Shown piece by piece: positions 1 to 7,324 of a DNA stretch of 64,000 nt. The notes under the pieces were generated by a model, which was not told the DNA's origin, ran no database searches, and saw only the letters and a program-made list of their open reading frames with translations. Within the stretch, counting starts at the first letter, position 1, and each line of letters starts with the position of its first letter. The stretch is taken from positions 62,001-126,000 of the forward strand of contig JANSXC010000005.1 in the NCBI GenBank assembly GCA_024743115.1. Direction: 5' to 3'. This DNA comes from a bacterium. Its GTDB lineage: Bacteria > Planctomycetota > UBA1135 > UBA2386. Position numbers and translations under genes: made by a program.

Positions 1-7
1 GCTGAGC

Positions 8-850
8 ATGACCGCCGGCCACGAGCTCGAGCCCGACGCCGTCCTGCCCGACGAGAACGGTCGGGACGACGGCATCCCCGCCGCCGGCGAGGAGATCCTG
101 CGCACCGAGGGCCTCGTCAAGGCCTACCGCGGCCGCCGCGTCGTCGACCACGTGAGCATCACGGTCAACGCGGGCGAGATCGTCGGACTGCTCGGCCCCA
201 ACGGCGCAGGCAAGACCACGACGTTCCGCATGGTCGTCGGCATGGTCACACCCGACGACGGCCGCGTGAACCTCGCGGGCCACGACGTAACCAGGCAGCC
301 GATGTATCGCCGGGCCCGCCGCGGCCTCGGCTACCTTGCCCAGCAGGAATCCGTCTTCCGCCGCATGTCGGCGATCGACAACGTGCGCTGTGTGCTCGAG
401 GCCCGCGGATTCTCTCGCAGGGAACGCGAGGAGCGCGCCCGCGAATTGCTCTCCGATTTGCAGCTCATGCACGTCGCCGACTCGATCGCCGAAACGATGT
501 CTGGCGGCGAGAAGCGCCGCCTCGAGATCGCACGCGCGCTCGCGACCGCGCCGAGCCTGCTGCTGCTCGACGAACCGTTCGCGGGCGTCGACCCGATCAC
601 AGTCGAGGAGATCCAACAGATCCTCGCCGCCCTCGCGCGTTCGGGCATTGCGATTCTCATCACCGAGCACAACGTCATCGCCACGCTGCGCATCACCCAC
701 CGCGCCTACATCATCAACCAGGGCAACGTGATCGCGGAAGGCGACTCGGCCACCGTCGTCGCGGACGAGCAGGTACGTCGGGTCTACCTCGGCAGCTCGT
801 TCGGCGAAGGCATCACGGAAGAAGAAGAACGCGGCCTCGAGCTCGATTGA
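8..850 (+). CDS. lptB: LPS export ABC transporter ATP-binding protein LptB
   Basis: Cytoplasmic ATPase that would power extraction of lipopolysaccharide from the inner membrane with LptF/LptG. The 280-residue product has a Walker A motif GPNGAGKTT at residues 63-71, a Q-loop stretch LAQQESVFRRMS typical of LptB, an ABC signature MSGGEKRR, Walker B LLLLDEPFAGVDP and a switch His in ITEHNV. About 30 extra acidic residues precede the usual LptB start. The ATG follows a TGA at positions 3-5 by two bases, so it probably belongs to an operon extending left of the window (often lptA/lptC there). Identification by motif pattern is strong; the partner genes are not visible. Confidence 0.93.
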   Translation: MTAGHELEPDAVLPDENGRDDGIPAAGEEILRTEGLVKAYRGRRVVDHVSITVNAGEIVGLLGPNGAGKTTTFRMVVGMVTPDDGRVNLAGHDVTRQPMYRRARRGLGYLAQQESVFRRMSAIDNVRCVLEARGFSRREREERARELLSDLQLMHVADSIAETMSGGEKRRLEIARALATAPSLLLLDEPFAGVDPITVEEIQQILAALARSGIAILITEHNVIATLRITHRAYIINQGNVIAEGDSATVVADEQVRRVYLGSSFGEGITEEEERGLELD

Positions 851-884
851 CGCCCCGGCTTGACGCCCAGGGCGCCGCTCCGGC

Positions 885-1469
885 TCAGATCTGCTGACCG
901 TAGTTCGCAACGTAGTCGCGCAACGCGCCGCTCCAGACCTTCTCCGGCACCTTCGCCATCAGCACATCGAACACGTGATTGTGACCGCGATGCAAACACG
1001 ACACCTTGATCGTGTCGCCGCCCCGCTCACGCAGTCGTAGGCACTTCGAGCGCCGCTCGAACTCGACCTCGCCGACCTCGCCCCATCGCACTTCACGCCA
1101 GCCGCGGATCGCCGTCTGCCCGCGAATGCCGTCACCGTCCAGCCAGAAGCGGACTCGCGCCTCGAGCGCGCAGCCGACGCCGAGGACCACGAACAGCGGC
1201 ATCGCGAACCAGGCAACGCGCTGCAGCTTCGCGTCGGCTTCCTCCACGACGAGGAGCCACACGAACGCGGCGAAGGCAACCAGGAACAACAGAGTCGCGC
1301 CGACCAGGAGGGCGCGCAGTGCCGGCGACGGACGGATCAGGACCGCGCCACCGCCGAACCCATCGCGACGCACCTCCGGCGGCCGCAGCGCGTCGCGCAA
1401 CAGCCACGCGAACGCCGCGGCCGTGAGCAGCGTCGCGACGAGTCCGCCGATCAGTCTGGGCCAATCCAT
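885..1469 (-). CDS. small membrane protein of unknown function
   Basis: Not recognised as a named family. The 194-residue product has three hydrophobic segments (about residues 6-26, 53-75 and 85-103) followed by a soluble C-terminal half rich in beta-prone sequence, containing RGWREVRWGEVGEVEF, a pattern like the PH-like domains that follow membrane anchors in bacterial proteins. It converges with lptB, 34 bases away. The ATG start at 1469 gives a hydrophobic N-terminus immediately. Function unknown. Confidence 0.6.
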   Translation of the reverse strand: MDWPRLIGGLVATLLTAAAFAWLLRDALRPPEVRRDGFGGGAVLIRPSPALRALLVGATLLFLVAFAAFVWLLVVEEADAKLQRVAWFAMPLFVVLGVGCALEARVRFWLDGDGIRGQTAIRGWREVRWGEVGEVEFERRSKCLRLRERGGDTIKVSCLHRGHNHVFDVLMAKVPEKVWSGALRDYVANYGQQI

Positions 1470-1510
1470 CGCGGCGCGAGTCTAAGCGGCGATGGTAGCT
1501 GGTACAAGGG

Positions 1511-1534
1511 TCGAGCCGGGCGTGCCCGGCTCGA
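1511..1534 (-). terminator. perfect 10-bp hairpin downstream of flagellin
   Basis: TCGAGCCGGG and its exact complement enclose a 4-base loop, about 130 bases past the flagellin stop. Read on the minus strand it is followed by CCCTTG, only a weak U-tract, so termination is possible but not certain. A second small hairpin with a GCGA loop lies at 1539-1554. Confidence 0.4.
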
Positions 1535-1662
1535 TCCCGCGGGCGCGAGCCCGCTGCGGCAAAGGAAACCTCGGTTCCGCCGGCCGCCGCAGCGCCAGCG
1601 TCGAATGGCATGGGACCTCACGCGCCACGTTCGTCGAACGATCGCGGCGCGGCGGTGGTCGA

Positions 1663-2490
1663 TTACTGCAGCAGCTGCAGGGCAGCCTGCGGCTGCTGGT
1701 TGGCCTGCGACAAGATCGAGATCGAGGCCTGCTGCAGGATGTTGTTCCGGGTCAGGTTCGCAGTCTCGTAGGCAACGTCGACGTCACGGATCCGGCTCTC
1801 GGCGGCGGACAGCGACTCCGAGGTGACGCCGAGGTTGGCGATCGTCGACTGCAGTCGATTCTGCAGCGAGCCGAACTTACCGCGCAGCGCCGACACCGAG
1901 TTGATCGCGTTGTCGATCGCCGCGATCGCGAACGTCGTGTTGCCACCCGAACCGACGTCCGCCGTGCTGAGACCGAGCGACGTCGTCAACGCCGGGGTCA
2001 GCGACACGTTGAGTGCGTCGATGTTCGCTACGGTGTTGATGCCGACCTGGAACGTCACCGTCGAAGCGGTGCCGTCGAGCAACTTGATGCCGTTGAACTC
2101 GGTCGACTGTGCGATGCGGTTGATCTCGTTGACGAGACTGTCGAACTCTTCCTTGATCGTGTTCTTGTCGGTCGACGACGAGGAGCCGTTCGCAGCCTGG
2201 ATCGAGAGCTCACGCAGCCGCACGAGGATGTTGCTCACCTCGTTGAGTGCACCTTCGCCGACCTGCACGAGCGAGATGCCGTCGTTGGCATTTCGTGACG
2301 CCTGGTTGAGCGACCTCACCTGCGAACGCAGGCGCTCCGAGATCGCGAGCCCCGCGGCATCATCCGCGGCAGTCGAAATTCGAAGGCCCGTCGAGAGCCG
2401 GTTGTAGTTGCGTGCCAGTCGTCCGGTGACCAACGCGGTATTCCGCTGCGCGTTGATCGACGCGATGTTCGTATTGACTCGAAGTCCCAT
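1663..2490 (-). CDS. fliC: flagellin
   Basis: Structural subunit of the flagellar filament, exported by the flagellar type III apparatus and polymerised outside the cell. The 275-residue product has the conserved N-terminal D0/D1 helix (MGLRVNTNIASINAQRN, then LSTGLRISTAADDAAGLAIS) and the matching C-terminal D1/D0 helix ending LQLLQ. The central variable region is very short, so this is a minimal flagellin of the roughly 270-residue class. It stands alone, 230 bases downstream of the PilT-like gene, with its own candidate sigma-28 promoter and a 67-base leader. A purine-rich stretch AAAGGGAAA precedes the ATG and can act as ribosome binding site. Confidence 0.96.
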   Translation of the reverse strand: MGLRVNTNIASINAQRNTALVTGRLARNYNRLSTGLRISTAADDAAGLAISERLRSQVRSLNQASRNANDGISLVQVGEGALNEVSNILVRLRELSIQAANGSSSSTDKNTIKEEFDSLVNEINRIAQSTEFNGIKLLDGTASTVTFQVGINTVANIDALNVSLTPALTTSLGLSTADVGSGGNTTFAIAAIDNAINSVSALRGKFGSLQNRLQSTIANLGVTSESLSAAESRIRDVDVAYETANLTRNNILQQASISILSQANQQPQAALQLLQ

Positions 2491-2530
2491 GACTCGTTTC
2501 CCTTTGCCTGTCTTTGATTCGCCGATCTGC

Positions 2531-2556
2531 GGGAGTCGGCTTCGATTCCAACTCCC
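2531..2556 (-). promoter_or_regulatory. 5'-terminal stem-loop of flagellin mRNA
   Basis: On the minus strand GGGAGTTGG pairs with CCGACTCCC (9 pairs, one G-U) around an 8-base loop. It lies immediately after the expected start site of the sigma-28-like promoter, so the transcript would begin with this hairpin. A GGA occurs at the stem-loop border. Role (mRNA stability or translational control) is inferred. Confidence 0.45.
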
Positions 2557-2563
2557 ACTCGAA

Positions 2564-2590
2564 TGCTCGGCCCCATGCCAAGGGGCTTGA
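2564..2590 (-). promoter_or_regulatory. candidate sigma-28 (FliA) promoter for flagellin
   Basis: TCAA (2590-2587), a 15-base spacer and GCCGAGCA (2571-2564) on the minus strand match the FliA consensus TAAA-N15-GCCGATAA at 9 of 12 positions with exact spacing. The position relative to flagellin is suitable. Confidence 0.5.
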
Positions 2591-2691
2591 GCGTCTTGCT
2601 TGCGTTTTTGGGCGCCAACCGTCCGTTGCGACCGGCGTCACAGCCTTCGAGCGCGGACTCGGGATCGCGGGCTGCAGCGCGAACCGTCGAT

Positions 2692-2729
2692 GCCACCGCA
2701 GTTTGGTGGCGTCCGCGAATTCAGCGGAC
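2692..2729 (-). other. two adjacent hairpins at the end of the PilT-like gene
   Basis: Two six-bp perfect stems, GTCCGC/GCGGAC spanning the stop codon (2711-2729) and GCCACC/GGTGGC (2692-2710), lie back to back. There is no U-tract, so they may be a processing or pause structure rather than a classical terminator. Confidence 0.3.
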
Positions 2730-3797
2730 TCCGGGACCCGTCAAGGCCACCGCGCGGCCGTCGCGCTGCGGCAGATAGAGCTGCGCGTCCTCGTCGCTGA
2801 CGAGATGCGACGCCTGCAGCGCGTGCAGCGCGGCCTCGGCCGTCTGCATGCCGAGACCCCGACAGCGGTGCATGATCTGCGGCAGTTCCTGGAACTTGCC
2901 GGCGCGGATCGCTGCGCGGGTACCGGGACTCGCAACGAGGATCTCGACGACGGCGACCCGGCCGGAGCGGTGTGCGCGCGGCAGCAGGTACTGCGCCGTC
3001 ACGCCGCGCAGCGCGCGGGCGATACGGGTGCGCAGTCGCGCGCGATCCTCGATCGGCGCCTGCAACACGACCTCGGTCAGCGCGCCGACGACCGAACCGG
3101 CCTCGACTCCGCAGAACACCAGGCAGCCAGACTCGACCGCATCGAGCACGGCCTCGAACGTCGCGAGATCCGTGATCTTCGAGACGACGATCGTATCCGC
3201 ACCGGCCGCGACCGCCTGCCGCACGCCCGCGACCGCCGTCGAAACGTGGGCACCGATCTCCTGCTGATGCAGCAGCGCATGCCCGGGCTGATGAACGAAC
3301 TCGATCGTGTCCTCGATCGTCATGATGTGCCGCGTCGGATCGCCGTTCAGCGCATCGACGATGGCAGCGAACGTCGTCGTCTTCCCCGAACCGAAGAAGC
3401 CAGCCGCGATCACGAGTCCCGTGCGGTGCCGCGTGAACCCCGCGATCTGCGCCGGCAGCTCGAGGCTCTCGAGCGTCGGCACTTCGGTCGGCAACGGGCG
3501 CAACGTCATCGTCCGCGCACCGGCACACTCCGTGAAAGCGGCCCGGTAGCGCCGGCCGTCTCGCGCCATGTAGAGCACCTCGACCTGACCCGTAGCCGTG
3601 AGCGCCTGCCGATGATCCGAGAACAGCAGGTCGCGAACGAGGTCATCGACCTGCTCGGCAGTCACGACATCACCGTCGAGTTCGACGATGCGACGCTGAA
3701 CGCGCATGCAGGGCGCCCGACCCGGAACGAGATGAACGGCGGCTGCATTGACGCCTTCGAGCGCGTGCAACAGCGATTCGAATCCGTTGTTCTCCAT
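2721..3797 (-). CDS. PilT-like type IV pilus ATPase with altered Walker B
   Basis: Member of the PilT/secretion ATPase family, which form hexamers at the base of type IV pili. Starting at ATG 3797, two bases after the upstream stop, the product is 358 residues, a usual PilT length. It keeps Walker A (GFFGSGKTTT, residues 133-142) and the Asp box (TIEDTIEF, 160-167). The Walker B region reads GADTIVVSKITD, with Lys207 where the family has the catalytic Glu (VGEMRD), and the His box LHTNS is replaced by GVEAGS. Nucleotide binding is therefore plausible but hydrolysis doubtful. It is translationally coupled to the MshEN-containing relative upstream. A longer start at 3845 is less likely because it overlaps that gene. 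Confidence 0.85.
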   Translation of the reverse strand: MENNGFESLLHALEGVNAAAVHLVPGRAPCMRVQRRIVELDGDVVTAEQVDDLVRDLLFSDHRQALTATGQVEVLYMARDGRRYRAAFTECAGARTMTLRPLPTEVPTLESLELPAQIAGFTRHRTGLVIAAGFFGSGKTTTFAAIVDALNGDPTRHIMTIEDTIEFVHQPGHALLHQQEIGAHVSTAVAGVRQAVAAGADTIVVSKITDLATFEAVLDAVESGCLVFCGVEAGSVVGALTEVVLQAPIEDRARLRTRIARALRGVTAQYLLPRAHRSGRVAVVEILVASPGTRAAIRAGKFQELPQIMHRCRGLGMQTAEAALHALQASHLVSDEDAQLYLPQRDGRAVALTGPGVR

Positions 3798-3799
3798 GG

Positions 3800-5089
3800 C
3801 TATTCCCCCTCCGTCTGCAGGTTGCGCGTGCGCTCCAACACCCACGCCTTCTCCTCGGCCCGGGCGAACACGTCCTCCATGCGCACGCTGCCCGCACCCA
3901 GCAGCTCGAGCATGTGGCTATCGAGCGTGTGACCGCAAGCGCGATCCTCGAGTCGCAGCAGCGCTGCGATGTCACCGAGTGCGCCGCGCCGCAGCGCATC
4001 GCGCACGGCATCATCGACGAGCAGAAGCTCGTTGGCGACCACCGACTCTTCACCGTTCTTGTGCAACAGAGGATGCCGGACGACCAGGGCCTTGAGCACC
4101 GCCGCAAGCGACGAACGCACTCGCGGGACGTCGTGCACAGGGTAGAAATCGAGCACGCGCTGCAACGCTGCGGCGACGTTGCCCGCGTTGATGTGGCCGA
4201 TCACGAGGCGCCCGCCCTCCGCGGCACGCAGCGCCACCTCGAACGTCTCGGCCGAACCGAGATCCGCGATCACCACGGCATCGGGGTCGTCTCGCACCGC
4301 GCTGCGCACGGCGAGACTGCGTTCTTCGGGCGTCTCGCCGAACCGTCGCCGCACGTAGAGTGCGTTGGTAGTCGGTGGCTCGAGCGGCTCGTCGTCGAGC
4401 ACGACCACATGACTCTGCGAGTCGTGTGAACTGCGCTGGGCGAGCATCGCAAGCGCCTCGGCCCGCAACTGCCCACGCTCGCTCGCGATCAGGATCATCC
4501 CGCGACCGCCCTGCGCGAGATCGAGCACTGCCGTGGGCAAACCGATCGCAGCCGCGCCCGGATCCTCCGCCACGAACTGCAGCCGAACCGCCACGCCATC
4601 GAAGTGACGGAACACCCGCGCCGAACCGCGGCCCAGGTCCTCGACCTTGAACCCGCGCACGACACTCTTGCCCTCGGCGAGCTCTTCGAGCACCTCGTGA
4701 CCGACGACCTCACGCGCGAAGTCCCAGACCTCGGGCCCCGCAACACACTCGTCCGTCAGCGATCGCCACTCGGTGCCGACGCGAATGCGCACGGTGCGCC
4801 CTTCGCTGACGATCATCTCCGAGGCATTGCTCGCGACCGCCGCTGCCAGCAGCGTGTTGCTCATGGCATCGCCCGCCGGCACCTTCGCCGCGCCTGCGGA
4901 CGTTCGGACCTTCTGCAGGTCGAGCACGCGTTCGATTGCGTCCGCGTCCACAAGACCCTGTTCGACGAGCACCTGACCGATCGGTCGCACCGATCCCGTC
5001 AGCGCCTGAATCGACAGGCAACGCTCGAGGTCCTGTTCCGTGACGAGTCCACTCTCGAGCAGAATCGCTCCGAGTCGGGTGTCTTCCAT
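3800..5089 (-). CDS. MshEN-domain PilT-like protein with degenerate ATPase sites
   Basis: The 429-residue product starts with a MshEN-type domain (LGAILLESGLVTEQDLERCL and IGQVLVEQGLVDADAIERVL, residues 6-57), a fold that in other proteins binds cyclic di-GMP. The remainder aligns by pattern with PilT, but the P-loop has become ASERGQLRAE (about 202-211), lacking the GxxGxGK[ST] glycines and lysine, and Walker B reads DPDAVVIADLGSAET. The DEPLEPP stretch replaces the Asp box. It is therefore likely a non-catalytic paralogue or regulatory subunit, perhaps partnering the PilT-like protein encoded two bases downstream. The C-terminal ~110 residues are Leu/Arg/Glu-rich helices. Confidence 0.8.
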   Translation of the reverse strand: MEDTRLGAILLESGLVTEQDLERCLSIQALTGSVRPIGQVLVEQGLVDADAIERVLDLQKVRTSAGAAKVPAGDAMSNTLLAAAVASNASEMIVSEGRTVRIRVGTEWRSLTDECVAGPEVWDFAREVVGHEVLEELAEGKSVVRGFKVEDLGRGSARVFRHFDGVAVRLQFVAEDPGAAAIGLPTAVLDLAQGGRGMILIASERGQLRAEALAMLAQRSSHDSQSHVVVLDDEPLEPPTTNALYVRRRFGETPEERSLAVRSAVRDDPDAVVIADLGSAETFEVALRAAEGGRLVIGHINAGNVAAALQRVLDFYPVHDVPRVRSSLAAVLKALVVRHPLLHKNGEESVVANELLLVDDAVRDALRRGALGDIAALLRLEDRACGHTLDSHMLELLGAGSVRMEDVFARAEEKAWVLERTRNLQTEGE

Positions 5090-5250
5090 TCGCCGTTCCT
5101 TTGCCTGCGGCCCGTGGTCTGACCCAAGGTCTTCGGGCCTTGCCGCGGGCTCCTCATCGGCCGCGCACGGCTACCGGCTTGAAGCCGAATGCCGATGGGA
5201 AGGCGGACTTCGCGAGCACTCGACCCGCTGGCAGGCAGCTGGCGCGGCGC

Positions 5251-6210
5251 TCAGCGCAGGCGCTCGAGAGCCGCGGCGGCGAGTTCGACGACAAAGGGCA
5301 GCGGCACAAGTTCGCCCCCTGCCAGCGCCTGCCGCCAGCGGGCTCGGGCCGTATCGCGGTCCGTCGCGGCCTCGGCCCACAGCGCAGCCGCGAGGTGAGC
5401 GAGCACGGGATCGCCGAGATCGAGGAACGCCCGCTGGTCCGGCAACGGCACGACCGTCGGCACGGGAGCTCCCCCGAGCCGTTCGACGGCCGCGTGGTAT
5501 GCCGACCGATTCGCCAACGCGACAGCCGCGAGCAGACCAGCCCAGCGCCCCCGCTCGGATCGGCTAACGGCACCGAGTTCGACGAGCAACTCCAAGCGCT
5601 GCGCACGGACACCCGGGTCCCCAGCCTCGCGGCCGCTCTCGGCGAGCACTCGCACCTCCGCCTCGAGGTGGCGCTCCAGATACTCCCGCGCCAGTTCGAC
5701 TGCGAGTGGCCGTGGCGCAAACCGTCCTTGAGCAACAACTTGCAACCAGCGACGGCGAGCCACATCGCGCTCGCGCAGCGCTTCGGCCCATAGCGCTTCG
5801 GCGAGGTGGGAAAGCACCGGGTCGCCGAGATCGAGGAACCCGCGGTGGTCGGGATGCGGCAGGTCCGATGGCACCGGACCGCCTCCAAGCCGTTCTACGG
5901 CAACATCGTAGGCAGCCCGGTCATCCAGCGCGACGGCGGCGAGCAGGCCGGCCCAGCGACCGCGCGGACTGTCACTGGCGGCGCCGAGCTCGACCACCAG
6001 TTCGAGCCGCCGCACGCGCGCCCCCTTCGCCTTGTCCGATCGGATCGGATAGGGGCCCTCGAGATCGCCATCGGCGAGCTCGCGGATCGCGGTCTCGAGA
6101 TCGGGCTGCCGCAAGCGCTCGATGCCCGCCCAGACCAGCACGCCCGCGACCACCACCAGGAAGGCGATCAGAGGTCGAGTCAGCAGGCGTTCGGGCGGCG
6201 GTCCGGACAT
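5251..6210 (-). CDS. membrane-anchored protein with a tandem ~95-residue repeat
   Basis: No named family recognised. One N-terminal membrane segment (LLTRPLIAFLVVVAGVLVW) is followed by two copies of a ~95-residue unit: each has R/QRLELxVELGA, then GRWAGLLAAVAL, AYxxAVERLGG, FLDLGDPVLxHLAxALWAEA and an ARxRWxQ ending. The strong match shows an internal duplication; the helical spacing suggests a TPR-like scaffold facing outward. The ATG at 6210 places the membrane segment near the N-terminus; an upstream start at 6249 is also open. It lies upstream of the PilT-like pair on the same strand with a 160-base gap that shows no gene. Confidence 0.65.
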   Translation of the reverse strand: MSGPPPERLLTRPLIAFLVVVAGVLVWAGIERLRQPDLETAIRELADGDLEGPYPIRSDKAKGARVRRLELVVELGAASDSPRGRWAGLLAAVALDDRAAYDVAVERLGGGPVPSDLPHPDHRGFLDLGDPVLSHLAEALWAEALRERDVARRRWLQVVAQGRFAPRPLAVELAREYLERHLEAEVRVLAESGREAGDPGVRAQRLELLVELGAVSRSERGRWAGLLAAVALANRSAYHAAVERLGGAPVPTVVPLPDQRAFLDLGDPVLAHLAAALWAEAATDRDTARARWRQALAGGELVPLPFVVELAAAALERLR

Positions 6211-6316
6211 GTCCGCGCAGAATGTCGACGCCCGACTCCGACTACGCAACCCGGCTTCTCACCAAAGGATGGGGCCATGGTTGCGAAACGCCGCCAAGCC
6301 CGCAGAGGCGTAGGGC

Positions 6317-6344
6317 TTCCGGAGTCGAAAAAACGTGGTAGAAT
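6317..6344 (+). promoter_or_regulatory. possible sigma-70-like promoter
   Basis: TTCCGG, a 16-base spacer containing an A-tract, and TAGAAT lie 128 bases before the histone-like gene. It is the only AT-enriched patch in the 261-base gap. The -35 match is poor. Confidence 0.3.
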
Positions 6345-6471
6345 GGTGGTTTGCACTCCGTTTACGCACCAGAGCAAGCCTGGACCCCCGCTGACTCGTG
6401 CGTCCGATGGTGCCGGAGCCAACCACGGGCTACCGGCCCGAAAACCGTGTCCTAGCGAGACAACAACCGCC

Positions 6472-7164
6472 ATGGCAACCAAAGCCCCGACCAAGACCAA
6501 GAAGAAGGCAACCAAGAAGGCTGCCGCGACCAAGAAGAAGGCGACGACGCGCAAGGCTGCCACGACCAAGAGTGCCACGACCAAGAAGAAGGCCACCAGC
6601 AAGTCGGGCGCCGGCAAGTCGGGCACCTCGAACCCGAAGCGCTCGCCGTCGGGTCGGTCGTCTGGCCCGGCCGCAGCGCGGTCGGTCAAGAAGGCGGCAC
6701 CGGTCTTCGTGCCGCGCGCGCTCGTGAACGTCGACGACGACGACGAGTTGATGGCGCACGGTGGCGGCGGCGCCGGCTTCGGCCGGTGCGGCGGTCGCCT
6801 GCTGTCGAGCAAGCTCGAACAGAACCTCTGCCACCGCCTGGGAATGGCGGGAATCGTGCACAGCCACTCGCCGCGCCACTACGAGGTGCGGTTCGAGGAG
6901 AACGGCCGCGTCGCCGCCTACGCGCCGCAGATCGTGCTGCGCGGCCGGGGGCGCGAGGGCAAGAGCGTGGTGCTCGAAGGCGTCGAGGACCCGAAGTCGC
7001 CGATTCTCCGCAAGATCACGGCGTTCCGCGGCCAATACGGTCAGGAGTTCTATGTCATCGTCGTCGCCGACGACGACGTCGTGGATGAAATTCCGCTCTC
7101 GTGCTTCGACGAGAGTTGCTCGACGACGAACGTCAACACGCTGATCGCGCGCCTCGCGGAGTAG
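6472..7164 (+). CDS. histone-H1-like basic protein with an acidic C-terminal domain
   Basis: The 230-residue product begins with about 80 residues dominated by Lys, Ala and Thr in repeats such as TKKKATKKAAATKKKATT, resembling the tail of bacterial histone H1-like proteins that bind DNA or RNA non-specifically. After a Ser/Pro linker comes a folded domain starting VNVDDDDELMAHGGGGAGFGRCGG, with four Cys residues in total (GRCGG, NLCHR, LSCFDESC). That domain was not recognised. ATG 6472 is chosen because the basic repeat starts there; the open frame upstream to 5806 has no coding character. Closed by a strong terminator at 7261-7293. Confidence 0.75.
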   Translation: MATKAPTKTKKKATKKAAATKKKATTRKAATTKSATTKKKATSKSGAGKSGTSNPKRSPSGRSSGPAAARSVKKAAPVFVPRALVNVDDDDELMAHGGGGAGFGRCGGRLLSSKLEQNLCHRLGMAGIVHSHSPRHYEVRFEENGRVAAYAPQIVLRGRGREGKSVVLEGVEDPKSPILRKITAFRGQYGQEFYVIVVADDDVVDEIPLSCFDESCSTTNVNTLIARLAE

Positions 7165-7260
7165 GCGCCCGGCCACGCGGCGGCCCTGCCGCAGCGCGAA
7201 CCGCGCCCCGCCTGATTGCGCATTCGCAAGAACGAGCCGACGGAACTCTGGCTACGGGTC

Positions 7261-7293
7261 GGCGGGAGCAGTATCGTTCCCGCCCCCTTTTTT
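7261..7293 (+). terminator. intrinsic terminator after the histone-like gene
   Basis: GGCGGGAGC pairs with GTTCCCGCC (9 pairs with one wobble) around a 6-base loop and is followed by CCC and six T. This is a textbook Rho-independent terminator, 97 bases past the stop codon. Confidence 0.85.
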
Positions 7294-7324
7294 CGCTCTG
7301 ACACCCGTCCCCCAGGCTCCGACG

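Noticed and set aside
5806-6471. Upstream extension of the histone-like gene frame
   Set aside because: It overlaps the duplicated-repeat membrane gene on the other strand and has no coding character; the Lys-rich protein starts at 6472.
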